Shown here in pieces: positions 37,510 through 49,200 of a DNA stretch of 64,000 bases (within the stretch, counting starts at the first letter, position 1; every line of letters starts with the position of its first letter). Made by a program: the position numbers and the translations under genes. The stretch is from Lachnospiraceae bacterium (GTDB lineage Bacteria; Bacillota; Clostridia; Lachnospirales; Lachnospiraceae), in the NCBI GenBank assembly GCA_910574195.1, contig CAJTBF010000001.1:372001-436000 (forward strand), read 5' to 3'. The notes below the pieces were generated by a model, which had not been told where the DNA came from, made no database searches, and saw only the letters and a program-made list of their open reading frames with translations.

Positions 37510-38217
37510 TCAGTGAATGCCGATCCGTCGGAACACCTCCTGGTATGCCGCCTCCACATTCCCCAGATCACGGCGGAACCGGTCTTTATCCAGCTTTTCA
37601 TGTGTCACTTTATCCCACAGGCGGCAGGTATCCGGTGAAATCTCGTCCGCCAGGATAATCTCCCCATGGTAACGTCCAAATTCAATCTTAAAGTCAATCA
37701 GATCAATGCCCGCCTCGTCAAAGAACTTTTTCAGCACATCGTTGACCTGAAAGGTATATTCCGTGATCTTGTCAATCTCTTCCCTGGTGGCCACGCCAAG
37801 GGCAATGGCAAAATAGTCGTTGATCAGCGGATCGCCAAGATCATCGTTCTTGTAACTGAATTCCAGCGTCGGCGCCTGAAACTTGGTTCCCTCTTCCACG
37901 CCCAGTCGTTTGGAAAAGCTGCCTGCCGCCACATTCCGCACAATCACTTCCAACTGTACAATCTCTACCTTTTTCACTGCTGTCTCCCGGTCGCTCAATT
38001 CTTCTACCAGATGCGTCGGAACTCCCTCTTTTTCCAGTACCCGGAAAACATAGTTGGTCATTCGGTTATTGATCACACCTTTCCCCACAATCGTTCCCTT
38101 TTTCTCCCCGTTAAATGCTGTCGCATCGTCTTTATAATCTACAATCACAATATCCGGATCTTCCGTTGCAAAAACCTTCTTCGCTTTTCCTTCGTAAAGC
38201 TGTTCCAATTTTTTCAT
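37510..38217 (-). CDS. purC: phosphoribosylaminoimidazole-succinocarboxamide synthase
   Basis: SAICAR synthase, ATP-dependent joining of CAIR with aspartate. About 235 aa, with [20 protein letters not shown] at the N-terminus, [40 protein letters not shown] and [20 protein letters not shown]. Start ATG at 38217 has AGGTGG 6 bases upstream; the frame also opens eight codons earlier. It is the first gene of the operon, with 150 bp (holding one CTGCGC / GCGCAG hairpin at 37439-37455) before purF. Confidence 0.97.
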   Translation of the reverse strand: MKKLEQLYEGKAKKVFATEDPDIVIVDYKDDATAFNGEKKGTIVGKGVINNRMTNYVFRVLEKEGVPTHLVEELSDRETAVKKVEIVQLEVIVRNVAAGSFSKRLGVEEGTKFQAPTLEFSYKNDDLGDPLINDYFAIALGVATREEIDKITEYTFQVNDVLKKFFDEAGIDLIDFKIEFGRYHGEIILADEISPDTCRLWDKVTHEKLDKDRFRRDLGNVEAAYQEVFRRIGIH

Positions 38218-38300
38218 ACGTTTCCACCTGTTCCTTTCCATAAGCTGGTTATCCTGTTACGGGCTCCGTCTCTTTTTGGGGCGGAGATCCACACGTGCTG

Positions 38301-38329
38301 ATTATAATACAAGGCAGATGGAAAATCAA
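38301..38329 (-). promoter_or_regulatory. promoter of the purC-purF-purB operon
   Basis: Minus strand TTGATT (38324-38329), 17-bp spacer, TATAAT (38301-38306). The -35 lies in the loop of the terminator hairpin of the preceding lacI-type gene. A 65-80 base leader follows; no PurR box or purine riboswitch is recognised. Confidence 0.75.
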
Positions 38330-38344
38330 TATTCCACCTGCCTT
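38311..38344 (-). terminator. terminator of the LacI-family regulator gene, interlaced with the purC promoter
   Basis: AAGGCAGATGGAA (38311-38323) pairs with TTCCACCTGCCTT (38332-38344) with an 8-base loop. On minus-strand RNA the one mismatch becomes a G-U pair, so 13 pairs form only in that orientation. A T-containing exit follows. Confidence 0.7.
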
Positions 38345-38387
38345 TCTTCCCTACGAAGACCACATTTTTTAAGAGAAACTTTTATTC

Positions 38388-39471
<1,084 letters not shown>

Positions 39472-39693
39472 CAAAAACACCCTTGCAAATATTGTTTCAA
39501 ACATAGGACTTACTCTTAAATCATACACCATTTCCCGTATTCGTTCTACACAGCATACAGCTACTGCGTAAAAGTAACCTAAAAATCTCTGCTTTTCAGA
39601 CAAAAAACATAATAGTATATAGAAAAGCCTCTTTATTTATGGTAATATTGTATATTTTTATATTCCCTTTTTTGTTTATTTTTCACAAAAACA

Positions 39694-39740
39694 TTTACTT
39701 TTAGTAAAATTTTTAGTACAAAACGTTTACTTTTAGTAAA
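39694..39740. promoter_or_regulatory. paired operator-like palindromes between LacI gene and GPH/GH42 operon
   Basis: TTTACTTTTAGTAAA occurs at 39694-39708 and again at 39726-39740, exactly 32 bp (three helical turns) apart. The second is preceded by AAACGTTT (39722-39729), the CG-centred form usual for LacI-type sites, where the first has AAACATTT (39690-39697). A third palindrome GTAAAGTTTAC is at 39748-39758. These are probable repressor sites. Confidence 0.65.
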
Positions 39741-39754
39741 TTATGTGGTAAAGT
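39726..39754 (+). promoter_or_regulatory. putative promoter of the GPH transporter-GH42 operon
   Basis: TTTACT (39726-39731), 17-bp spacer, TAAAGT (39749-39754). The -35 and spacer lie inside the second palindrome, so a bound repressor would block it. The boxes are non-consensus. Confidence 0.5.
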
Positions 39755-39853
39755 TTACTTACTCCCTCAAAAACACACGAAAAGGTAAGGGCCCGCCGAC
39801 GCGTCGCTGTTTTGGGAAAAATCATTTATAAAATAATGGAGGTATATAATGTA

Positions 39854-41221
39854 ATGGAAAATCTGAAAAAATTGGAAAAACTGTCCTGGTGCTCCAAAAT
39901 CAGCTTTGGAATCGGAGCCTTCGGCAAAGACCTGGTCTATGCCCTGGTGGGAAATCTGTTCATGTTCTATCTCACCGACGTACGTTTTGTAGCTCCCGCC
40001 TTTGTTGGTACTTTGTTTATGATTGCCCGGATCTGGGATGCCTTTAATGATCCTTTTATGGGGATGATTGTGGATAATACCCGCTCAAAATGGGGCAAGT
40101 TCCGTCCCTGGATCATGATCGGCACCATTCTTAATGCCATCGTGCTCGCTTTGATGTTCTGGAATGTAGACTTTAACGGGAATACCTTTCTGGCCTTCTG
40201 TTCCGTACTCTACATACTCTGGGGCATGACCTACACCATTGATGACATTCCCTACTGGTCCATGGTTCCCGCTCTTACCGACGACGAGAACGAACGTAGT
40301 CAAATATCCGCCATTCCCCGGCTTTTCGCCTCTTTTGCCTGGCTGATCGTAGGTTCCTTTGGCCTGAAAATCATCGATACGGCCGGACGCGGTGACCGTC
40401 AGACGGGATTCGCCTACTTTGCGATGATCGTCAGTGTTATTTTCCTTGTCTGCTCCGCCATTACTGTGATAAACTGTAAAGAAAAAGTGGTCACGAAAAA
40501 CGCGGAAAAAACAACTGCCAAAGGCATGCTTCACGTGCTGGTTGCCAACGATCAGGTTAAGGTCATTCTGGGCATCGCTCTGTTCTTTAACTTTGCCTAT
40601 CAGCTATCCAACTCCTTCTCCTTATACTATTTTAGCTATGCCATCGGCATCGAATCCCTGTACCCCGTCTATACAGGTGTGGCCGGCATTGCACAGATGG
40701 CGGCGCAGTTCACCTTCCCCCTGATTACCAAAGTCATCGGACGGGGTAAAGCGTTCTTTGCCGCCTGTTTCCTTCCTGTGACCGGTTTCGTCCTGTTGTT
40801 CCTGGTAGGTATCGTGTCTCCTTCCAGCATCATGGCCGTTGGCGCAGCTTCCGCCATAGTAAACTACGGAATTGGCTTTATGCTGGTATTTATCACCGTA
40901 ATGCTGGCGGATGTGGTAGACTATGGAGAGTATTCTCTGGGTACCCGGAATGAATCCATTCTCTTCTCCATGCAGACCTTTATTGTGAAATTTGCCGGCG
41001 CATTCTCAGGCTTTGTCAGCGGTATCGGCCTGACTCTCATCGGCTGGAAAGCCGGCCAGGCCGCTGGTCCTGGAACGATTCTGGGCATGAAGGTAATTAT
41101 GATCGTGATTCCCGCTATTTTATCTGCCCTTTGCTATGTATTCTACAAAAAAGGCTATAAACTTACCGGTGAGTTTTATGAAAAAATGATCCGCGAACTG
41201 CGGGCAAGAAAGGAGAAATAA
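39854..41221 (+). CDS. GPH-family sugar:cation symporter (MelB-like), galactoside operon
   Basis: A 455-aa member of the glycoside-pentoside-hexuronide symporters with twelve hydrophobic helices. Hallmarks: FGIGAFGKDLVYALVGNLFM near the start with LTDV, the loop motif DPFMGMIVDNTRSKWGKFRP (residues of the cation and sugar site), and DIPYWSMVPALTDDENERSQ. ATG at 39854 follows GGAGG by 11 bases; an upstream TTG frame is not needed. It adjoins GH42 with its stop next to the ATG, so the pair takes up and hydrolyses a beta-galactoside, with the LacI regulator upstream. Confidence 0.9.
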   Translation: MENLKKLEKLSWCSKISFGIGAFGKDLVYALVGNLFMFYLTDVRFVAPAFVGTLFMIARIWDAFNDPFMGMIVDNTRSKWGKFRPWIMIGTILNAIVLALMFWNVDFNGNTFLAFCSVLYILWGMTYTIDDIPYWSMVPALTDDENERSQISAIPRLFASFAWLIVGSFGLKIIDTAGRGDRQTGFAYFAMIVSVIFLVCSAITVINCKEKVVTKNAEKTTAKGMLHVLVANDQVKVILGIALFFNFAYQLSNSFSLYYFSYAIGIESLYPVYTGVAGIAQMAAQFTFPLITKVIGRGKAFFAACFLPVTGFVLLFLVGIVSPSSIMAVGAASAIVNYGIGFMLVFITVMLADVVDYGEYSLGTRNESILFSMQTFIVKFAGAFSGFVSGIGLTLIGWKAGQAAGPGTILGMKVIMIVIPAILSALCYVFYKKGYKLTGEFYEKMIRELRARKEK

Positions 41222-43174
41222 ATGATGTGGTTAGGCGTTGACTATTATCCTGAGCAGTGGGATCCTTCCCTGATAGAAACCGATATGGACACCATTCTGG
41301 AAATGGGCGGTAATGTGATCCGAATTGCCGAGTTCTCCTGGCATCTGATGGAAAAGACGGAGGGGCAATACGACTTTTCCTTCTTTGACCAGGTGATCGA
41401 AAAAGCCAAAAAAAAGGGGCTCAAGATCATCATGGGCACACCCACCGCTACCATTCCTGCCTGGCTGGCAAAAAAGCACCCCGATATCCTCTCTCAGTTC
41501 GAAAACGGACAGAAGCGGACTTTCGGCGGCCGTCATGTCTACTGTTTTAACAGCCCGGACATGTACACATATTCTGAAAAAATCATCCGCGCTTTAGTCG
41601 GTCATTACAAGGAAGAAAAACAGATTATCGCCTGGCAGATTGACAATGAAATCGGACACGAGGACAGTGATATCTGCTGGTGCCCTCAGTGTCAGAAGGC
41701 ATTTCAGCAGTATCTGCATGAAAAATTTGAGGGAGAAATCGACCGGCTCAACGATACCTACGGTACTACTTTCTGGTCTCAGGAATACAACAGCTTTGAT
41801 GAGATTCCTCTGCCTGCCGCCACCATTACAACCCACAATCCCTCTCTGCGTCTGGACTGGGAGCGATTCCGCAGCCTCAGCATCGTCCGCTTTATGGACT
41901 TCCAGGCCAGACTGATCCGGGAACTGAACCCGACCGCCGTAGTGATGCATGACTTCCCGGGCGGCGGTCTGACCAAACATGTGGATTACTCCCAGGTAGC
42001 CAAAATTCTGGATGTAGTCGCCTATAACAATTATCCCGTCTGGGGCGGGCAAAAAGAACCCCTTCCGCCCCATGAGATTGCCTTTGGCCTGGACTATATC
42101 CGCGGCCTCAAAAGAGAAAATTTCTGGATTACCGAAGCCATCATGGGAGCCCAGGGCCACGATATCACAGGATTTCTTCCACGGCCGAATCAGGCCAAAA
42201 TGTGGTCCTATCAGGGCTGTGCGCACGGCTGCACCTCTATGATGTACTTCCGTTACCGCGGAGCTACCAAAGGAGCCGAACAATTCTGCTATGGCGTACT
42301 GGACGCTGATAACATAAAAGGACGAAAATTCTATGAGGTACAGAGTTTTTTTAAAAATATTATTCCGTATTCTCAGGCGCTGGAGGCCCCCATCCACAGT
42401 GACGTCGCCATCGTCTATGATTATGATTCTCTGGCCTCCTTCCGTATCCAGCGTCAAAGTATTCTGCTGGACTGCCAGAATGAAATGAAGAAACTCTACA
42501 AGGCTTTCCATGATAAAAATGTTCCCGTGGATATTATCCCCGCAGATGCAAACCTGTCTGGATATAAGATCGTCCTTCTGCCGCAGCTTATCATCACGAA
42601 ACCGGAGTTCCGCATCCGGGTAGAACAATTTGTTCAAAAGGGCGGTACCCTGCTTCTTACCTATCGGAATGCGGTAAAAGATACAGACAACAACATCCCC
42701 TTTGGTGAGACGCTGCCGGTAGGCTACACAAAACTGGCCGGAGTAACCGTAACTGAAACCGAGAGTCTTCAGGATCTGGATGCTTTCCCACTGGTAGGGC
42801 AGGGTATATGTTCTGACAGCCGGGGCTATGGAGGAATCTTCCGGGATATGTTGAAAGTGCAGGACGCAGAAATTCTCTACCGCTATGACGATCCTTTCTA
42901 TATGAAGTACGCCGCCGTCACCCGTAAAAAACAAGGCGACGGTACCGTCTACTACCTGGGCTGTGGAATGGAAGAAGCAATAACCACCAGGCTGATGACC
43001 ATGATCCTGACAGACCACCATATCAAAACGATCCCCTCCGACGAAGGCGTGGAAGTTTTGGAGCGAGGCGGAGACAAGCAAAAGATCCGAATGTACATCA
43101 ATCACAATGATTACGAGGCAAAAGCAGGCAATGTGACGCTGAAGCCTTTTGAATGTAGAGTGGAACCGATTTAA
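41222..43174 (+). CDS. beta-galactosidase, glycoside hydrolase family 42
   Basis: A 650-aa cytoplasmic retaining beta-galactosidase. WLGVDYYPEQWDPSL at the N-terminus, IRIAEFSWHLMEKTEG, acid/base Glu in IIAWQIDNEIGHEDSDICWC (about 145-150), nucleophile Glu in FWITEAIMGAQGHD (about 308), and clustered Cys (VYCFNSP, CWCPQC) that bind zinc in family members. GH42 enzymes act on lactose, galactooligosaccharides or galactans. AAGGAG precedes the start. No signal peptide, so the substrate is imported by the adjacent GPH carrier. The start is the first of two tandem Mets. Confidence 0.95.
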   Translation: MMWLGVDYYPEQWDPSLIETDMDTILEMGGNVIRIAEFSWHLMEKTEGQYDFSFFDQVIEKAKKKGLKIIMGTPTATIPAWLAKKHPDILSQFENGQKRTFGGRHVYCFNSPDMYTYSEKIIRALVGHYKEEKQIIAWQIDNEIGHEDSDICWCPQCQKAFQQYLHEKFEGEIDRLNDTYGTTFWSQEYNSFDEIPLPAATITTHNPSLRLDWERFRSLSIVRFMDFQARLIRELNPTAVVMHDFPGGGLTKHVDYSQVAKILDVVAYNNYPVWGGQKEPLPPHEIAFGLDYIRGLKRENFWITEAIMGAQGHDITGFLPRPNQAKMWSYQGCAHGCTSMMYFRYRGATKGAEQFCYGVLDADNIKGRKFYEVQSFFKNIIPYSQALEAPIHSDVAIVYDYDSLASFRIQRQSILLDCQNEMKKLYKAFHDKNVPVDIIPADANLSGYKIVLLPQLIITKPEFRIRVEQFVQKGGTLLLTYRNAVKDTDNNIPFGETLPVGYTKLAGVTVTETESLQDLDAFPLVGQGICSDSRGYGGIFRDMLKVQDAEILYRYDDPFYMKYAAVTRKKQGDGTVYYLGCGMEEAITTRLMTMILTDHHIKTIPSDEGVEVLERGGDKQKIRMYINHNDYEAKAGNVTLKPFECRVEPI

Positions 43175-43187
43175 TCTTGCATATAGA

Positions 43188-43217
43188 AAACCGGCGTGGC
43201 GTAGGTCATGCCGGTTT
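43188..43217 (-). terminator. possible terminator of the second GPH transporter
   Basis: AAACCGGC (43188-43195) pairs with GCCGGTTT (43210-43217), in the gap between convergent GH42 (plus) and GPH (minus) genes. On the minus strand a TTTTCTATATG exit follows; on the plus strand it exits poorly. Confidence 0.4.
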
Positions 43218-43265
43218 CTCTGTGCCGCTGACCGGCTCCATATCTGTCCCCAATAAAACATAAAC

Positions 43266-44699
43266 TTATTTTTCTCCCTTTGAGTGTCTGCTTGCGATCA
43301 GCTCCTGTTCCTCTTTGATATGGTCCTCCACTTTCAGGAAAGACAATAGGATAGTCAGCACAGCGTAAGCCACTGTCTCGACACCCAGATAACAAATAAT
43401 GAAGACCCACATGGTCGCATCGTTCTGTTGGACAGCAACTGCCGCCCCGTCGATAAGTTCCGGTGCCGCATAGCCGGACGTGGAGATCATGCCGTTAAAG
43501 ATTGCTGTGATGACGCCGAACGCCGCCACTGTGATCACACTGTACAGCGACATGGACAGACCGTCGCAGCGGTATCCGTTTTTTGCCTCCAGATGATCAA
43601 GGACATCGGCGAAAAGCGCCATCATCACATAACATGCAGGGATTGTCCCCAGTGTCTTTATCGCCACGCCTGCCGCCACACTCCAGAAGTTATAAGGAGC
43701 AACCAGGCTGATGATTCCGCCTATGACAGACAGACCCAGCCCGAATACCGTAATATTTTTCTTTCCGAATTTATTTGCCAGCGGCCATACGCAGAAAATC
43801 CCAAGAGCCATGGGCAAGCCGCTGACCACTGCAAGTACGCTCTGAGTCGTTCCATCCTGATAGTTTCCCACAACATAGTCACAGTAATAGCTCATGGAAA
43901 GGTTCTTGATTCCTCCTGATATACCGAACAGCAGATAAAAAATAATGATTATCCACCAGTATCGATCTGTCACAACTCCACGGATCTGCTGTGTCAAAGG
44001 AATATTCTGTTTCTTTTCTTCTGATCTTTCTTTCTTTACCTGACCGATGTTTTCTTCCTCTGTGATCCGTTCCCTCGTAAACGCGAATTCCAAAAGCGCT
44101 CCTGCCAGAGCTACAGTTCCTAGGATACACATACAGGTCAGCCAGTTTCCCTGGTTTTTTAGTTTCGGATAGACCAGCATGGGGAACAGGATTGCAGAAA
44201 ACAGTCCCGCCGCAGCCATATTTGCTACATTTGCCACCACGGAAAGTTTCCCTCTCTGATCCAAATCTCTTGTAGAAAGCGGCACCATCATGCTGTGTGC
44301 CATAAAATAGATTGGATAAGCCACCGCAAAATACAGATTATAGGACACTGCAATCCATACGATCCTAAGAAGTTCATTCCCGGACGGCACTGCAAAGATA
44401 AGGATACACGCTGCCACAAGCAGCGGAGCGGATGCCAACAAATACGGTCTTGCCTTTCCGAATCTTGTCCTTGTCCTGTCAATCACTACGCCTACAATCA
44501 GGTTCCCTGCTACTACAAATATTGTAGATATCAAAGGAAGCAAAGTCAGAAACCGCCCTGCCATTCCAAGGATGTCCGTGTAGAACCGGTTGAGAAAAGA
44601 TGTGAATACCGCGTTTGTGATCAGGGCTCCAAAAGGTCCGACCAAATAACCAAGTACCATTTCCGGCAAATTAACCTTTTCACTTTTTTTATTTTTCAT
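43266..44699 (-). CDS. GPH-family sugar symporter, second copy
   Basis: A 477-aa GPH-type carrier with twelve hydrophobic helices. LPEMVLGYLVGPFGALITNA, FLNRFYTDILGMAG and the loop VGVVIDRTRTRFGKARPYLL (charged residues of the site) are family marks. It differs much from the copy at 39854, so it is not a recent duplicate and should carry a different sugar. It is last in the GH3/membrane/GH43-like gene row on the minus strand, so it may import products of the surface GH3. A hairpin (44734-44779) separates it from the gene before. Confidence 0.88.
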   Translation of the reverse strand: MKNKKSEKVNLPEMVLGYLVGPFGALITNAVFTSFLNRFYTDILGMAGRFLTLLPLISTIFVVAGNLIVGVVIDRTRTRFGKARPYLLASAPLLVAACILIFAVPSGNELLRIVWIAVSYNLYFAVAYPIYFMAHSMMVPLSTRDLDQRGKLSVVANVANMAAAGLFSAILFPMLVYPKLKNQGNWLTCMCILGTVALAGALLEFAFTRERITEEENIGQVKKERSEEKKQNIPLTQQIRGVVTDRYWWIIIIFYLLFGISGGIKNLSMSYYCDYVVGNYQDGTTQSVLAVVSGLPMALGIFCVWPLANKFGKKNITVFGLGLSVIGGIISLVAPYNFWSVAAGVAIKTLGTIPACYVMMALFADVLDHLEAKNGYRCDGLSMSLYSVITVAAFGVITAIFNGMISTSGYAAPELIDGAAVAVQQNDATMWVFIICYLGVETVAYAVLTILLSFLKVEDHIKEEQELIASRHSKGEK

Positions 44700-44733
44700 G
44701 TTTTCACCAATTTTCTTCTTACTTTATTAAATT

Positions 44734-44779
44734 AAGACCCGTCCGCGTATCTTTTCATTACGATTCGCTCGCGGGTCTT
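44734..44779 (-). terminator. terminator after the GH43-like gene
   Basis: AAGACCCG (44734-44741) with CGGGTCTT (44772-44779), plus internal CCGCG / CGCGG segments. It lies just after the GH43-like stop on the minus strand and exits into TTAATTTAATAAAG. It may limit transcription into the GPH gene. Confidence 0.5.
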
Positions 44780-44783
44780 CTCC

Positions 44784-45854
44784 TCATTTTCTCACAAAAT
44801 CTTCAGTCTTCCATTCGTCTCTCCAGCGGATCACCGGCTGTTCTCCCTCCCATTCAAGAGGTAGCCATACATAAGTGGATCTTCTGGTATTTTCCATATG
44901 GAACTGTTTTTTCCCTGCCATTTTTTCTGTTCTCTGTTCGGAGCGGTCCGGCACATAATTCCGGAACTGCCTTGCAAATCTGTCGGACATCCTTTTCTGC
45001 TGTGCCGCTGTCTTTTTCGACGGCAGCCAACGGTCCGCCATTACAATCTGCAGATCCGTCCCCGGCATGTTCAGCACGCAGGTGATCTGGGAGTTGAAAG
45101 ACGTATTCGTCTCGTCCCCGACATGAGGATTCTTCAGGTCTCTGTACTCTCCGTGAAAATCCTCAAATGTGCACACCATGCTGGGATTCGGATAATACCC
45201 CGTAGTACCGGATGTAAACAGATAATTCCTTCCCCTGTGCCGGAAATAAACTGGAGCTTCCCTTGTAAAAGGTGGTTTCCTGTCAGGATAATGTACGGAA
45301 TATTTTCCCGTTACCCCCGTAAAATCCTCCGTCAGATCGGCGGTGATCATCTCAAAGTGCGGACGCTCAAAAATAATATATGCTTTCTCTCCCCCTGGTT
45401 CCTCCGCCAGAAAGAAATCACCGGAATCCATACCCAGAGGCTGGTAGAACCTGTGCACATATTCATAAGGTCCCATAAAATCATCGGCTTCCAGCACACA
45501 CATAAACTGTCCCGTAAGTCCGGACATAATCTTAAGCCATGCCACATACTTCCCAGTTTTCGCACAGTGCAAAATATGGGGACGGTCTATACAGTATGTA
45601 GGGTGGAGAGGACTGTGAATGTCGTCACAGTCCGGGGGAATGATCAGCCCCCTGTCCTCCCAGTTATAGAGGTCTGTCGAAGTATAGCACCGGATCCCCC
45701 AGGTCCAGATAAACCCGAAAGGCCTGGTAAATTCTTTGTTTTCTCCATACCAGTAGTAAATCCCGTCCTTGTAAAACACATTGAATCCGTGCGCCTGAAT
45801 GGGCTTCCCCTCTGTATCCAGCCAGACACAGCCGTTTCTGATCCTGTCAGTCAT
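44784..45854 (-). CDS. GH43-like five-bladed beta-propeller glycosidase
   Basis: A 356-aa protein without a signal peptide. The N-terminus (WLDTEGKPIQAHGFNVFYKD, then GIYYWYGENKEF) and CYTSTDLYNWEDRGLI, FERPHFEMITADLTEDF, PPFTREAPVYFRHRGRNYLF and TSGTTGYYPNPSM follow the galactan beta-1,3-galactosidase branch of GH43. Acidic catalytic residues of GH43 are not certain by eye. ATG at 45854 follows a GGGGG tract 8 bases upstream; the frame is open 12 codons earlier into the preceding gene's end. It overlaps the membrane-protein gene by eight bases, so it is in the same operon. Precise substrate unknown. Confidence 0.72.
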   Translation of the reverse strand: MTDRIRNGCVWLDTEGKPIQAHGFNVFYKDGIYYWYGENKEFTRPFGFIWTWGIRCYTSTDLYNWEDRGLIIPPDCDDIHSPLHPTYCIDRPHILHCAKTGKYVAWLKIMSGLTGQFMCVLEADDFMGPYEYVHRFYQPLGMDSGDFFLAEEPGGEKAYIIFERPHFEMITADLTEDFTGVTGKYSVHYPDRKPPFTREAPVYFRHRGRNYLFTSGTTGYYPNPSMVCTFEDFHGEYRDLKNPHVGDETNTSFNSQITCVLNMPGTDLQIVMADRWLPSKKTAAQQKRMSDRFARQFRNYVPDRSEQRTEKMAGKKQFHMENTRRSTYVWLPLEWEGEQPVIRWRDEWKTEDFVRK

Positions 45855-46260
45855 TTGTTTTTCCCCCTGATATTCCAGAAAAAGATACAATAATATGCAG
45901 GATCAATGACAGTATGATCAGGATTTCATATGCAATAAATGTATATATCGTGCTTATCGGTTCCAGCGCCGTCACTACATATATGATCTTATCTACCATC
46001 AGGAAAAAGGCATATACAGTCGCAAAAGCATTCAGCGCTGCCGTAATGACCGGGATAAAATTCACAATATCCGGAGCCAGGTGTTTCTTTTCGGCAAATA
46101 GTCCGGCAGCCGTAATAATAACTGACGCCGCCATCAGAATCGTCACAGGCAGGAATACACTTCTCACCGTCTGAAATACAATCACACTGATCAAGGTAAG
46201 AATTCCGGCAACAATCCATATCATCCTTCCCTTTCGGCAATTTCCATTATGCTCACTCAT
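45847..46260 (-). CDS. small integral membrane protein of the GH3 operon, function unknown
   Basis: A 137-aa protein with four hydrophobic helices (about 12-30, 35-52, 65-85, 105-125) and a charged N-terminus (MSEHNGNCRKGR). No family is recognised. It lies five bp after the GH3 gene and overlaps the GH43-like gene, so it is co-expressed with both. It might act as an accessory or anchoring protein for the membrane-bound GH3, but that is inference. Confidence 0.6.
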   Translation of the reverse strand: MSEHNGNCRKGRMIWIVAGILTLISVIVFQTVRSVFLPVTILMAASVIITAAGLFAEKKHLAPDIVNFIPVITAALNAFATVYAFFLMVDKIIYVVTALEPISTIYTFIAYEILIILSLILHIIVSFSGISGGKTND

Positions 46261-46264
46261 TCTC

Positions 46265-49200
46265 TTACTCCTCCCTCTTTCTGCAGGCTCTGATATACAT
46301 GATTACACTTCCGACTGTAAATACGGCAGTTACACCGATTGCGGTATATAAGGCAAGCTGCCACCATGTATTTTCATAAACAAGTTCCGTCGTATTGCTG
46401 ATGCCGTTCATAGCATTGCTTGCAACAAAATTATACAGATAATATTTGATACCAAGCTTCATCTGCTGCTGGAATTCCGTATCTTTTTCAATCTCTGCCT
46501 TAGAAGCGGACATTTCTCCGATCTCGGATTCAGCATAAGCTGTCTCTGTCAGCGGCGCTCCGCCTCCGGCAAATACAATATCACGCCAGTTCATATAGTC
46601 GGCGCCGTTGATCAGATCTGATACAATCCAGCCGTCGTATCCCCATTCCTTTCTGACAATCTGGGTAAGCAGTCCCTTGTGCGCTCCAACGAAATCCGTA
46701 CCTGCACGGTTAAACGCAGTCATCACACCATCGGCATAATTGCCTTCTATGACTCCCTGGAAACCTCTCAGTCCGTTCTCACGTCCCGCCTGTTCCGTGA
46801 AAAATGTCGACAAACCAGAACGGTTTGTTTCCTGATGGTTAAATGCAAGATGCTTCGGTTCCATCATCAGTCCCTTAGACTGTCCGCCTTTACATACCGC
46901 GACGCCCATGTAATTTGTAAGCATCGAATCTTCCGAGTAATATTCCATATTTCTTGCGCAGTATGCATTCCTGTGAAGATTCAGTCCGGGAGCCATGATC
47001 GTGCTTTCCTTAGCCCATAATCCATCCTCGCCAAACAGTTCTCCCTCTCTCTGTGCCAGCTCCCTATTCCATGTCGCTGCAACCACAGGTTCTGTAGGCA
47101 TGGTATTCATAGCATATGCTGCGTATTCATCATCCGCTGATACATAGGTAGGCCGATCCAAATCCTCATCTGTCCAGCGGGTCAGATAGCCGGCAACCTG
47201 ATCATAAGCAAAGCCGACCGGTCCGTCGTTTGCATAAACTTTCGGCAGATTGATTGACGGGATGCTCTCGAAATCCGTTCCTGCCATTTCGATGAACTGA
47301 ATGGCCTCGTCCAGAGTGATCTGACCGACCAGACCATCCCACATCGGATCATCCAGCGGTACTACGCCGGAGAAGTTCCCGTCGCCGTCTGTCTGCATAA
47401 AATCAATTAACGCAAGGCCGTTATCAACGCCCCATTGAACGCCGTCTCCGTTTTCCGTCAGCGCATATCTGCTGTTGGTAAGCCCTTTCATCATCTCTTC
47501 AGTAGGGATAATCGACGCTACCGGCTCCCAGCCTTTTGTCCAGTCTGATCTTGTCGTATATTCTACAGTATCTTCAATACTCTTATTGATATCGCAGTCC
47601 CAAAGAGCATTCTGCACATTTTCAGAATATGTTTCAATATCCTCGGCCGGCATCTGCCATGCTATGGCATTGTCCGGATTGATCGTCTCATCCTCTGTGA
47701 CTGTTACCAGACCATCCTGTGAGCCAAGCTTTAAAGAAAGAATATTATTTAAAGCTTCATGGGAGCCGTTCCCGATCGAGAAATAGTAGTCTCCCGCCTC
47801 AAGGACCCATGCGCCTTCCATACCGTCGGCCTTAACAGTCTCTTCGCTGTAGCTCGCCATATACTGCGGATCGAATTCTACAGTAATATCTGTTGATTCA
47901 CCCGGCTCAAGAATATCGGTCTTCTCAAATCCCATCAGCTGCACTGCAGATTTTTCCAGTCCGTTTTCCGTGTACGGAGTCTGCACATAAAGCTGTACCG
48001 TAGCTTTCCCGGCAACATCTCCAGTATTCGTTACAGTAACATCCGCCGTTCCTGTGCCTCCTATTTCCACATTTACTTCGTTCAGTTTCTGCTCAAATGT
48101 AGTATAGGATAGTCCGTAGCCAAACGGATAAGATACTTCGTCTGCGTAATTCCATGCTTCTCCTGTAGAATCTGCATTTCCCCTGTCCAAAACGCAGTCC
48201 TCATATCTTGTCTCATAATACTTGTAACCGATGTAGATTCCTTCACTTTCCACAACATACCAGTCACCCTTATCTGCTTCGGTTAATTCTGCTTCAGAAC
48301 CTGCCTGCGAATTATTCGTGTACAGATAGACTCCGAAATTTACCATTGCAGGTGTTGATGTACTGTTGACAGCATATGTATCTGAGATATGTCCAGAAGG
48401 ATTTTCATCTCCGCTCAACACATCTGCTACGCCGAGGAACCCGTTTACTCCCGGGAGACCCGTCCAGAGGATAGCGTCAATACCCTCATCCTGTTTTAAG
48501 CTTTCGATTTCCACAGGGTTATCCGAATTAACCAGAACAATGACCTTTGTACTGTGCTCCCTGGCAAGTTCGATCATCTCTTTCTCATAGTCGGAAAGTG
48601 CCAGTGGCCGCTCAAAGCTGTCTCCCTGTGTGCCGTTTGTCATATCCGGGTGATAATCCGCAGCTTCCGAAGCATCCCGGGATATAACTACTACTGCGGC
48701 AGTATCATCAGCAGACGTGAGAAGATCCTGAGAGTAAAGATTTGCCGGGACCTCGCCCACCTGATAAGATGCGGCATTTTCATACATCATGCCGAAAGCC
48801 GGGGACAGTCCGTGTCCGGTAGCGCCGAATCCCTGACGCGCATAAGCCATTGCGTCATCTCCTGAATAGAAATCGATCATCTGCTGGTTCAAAGTAAATC
48901 CTTTCTCTGCAAGCGCCTCTTCTATACCGTATGCTTTCTGTCCGTCCTCTGTATCCACAGCACTTGGTGAACCCACCATTCCGCCAAGAGTAGGCGTATG
49001 GGAGTTCATGCCCCAGAGTGTGACTGTCTCACTGTCCTTCGCAAGCGGGAGAGCAGAATTATTATTTTTAAATAAAACGCTTCCCTCTTCAGAAATCTGT
49101 TCTGCCAGTTCATTTTTGGCAGTAACCACTTCCTCCAGACTTGAAAATTCCGAATCAAAATATGTAGTGTCGCTCTGCTGACCGTCTCCCCGGTCAACAC

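Noticed and set aside
41594-43261. 555-codon minus-strand frame opposite the GH42 gene
   Set aside because: The plus-strand GH42 has clear catalytic motifs over the same bases. The antisense frame has low-complexity composition and no recognisable family.
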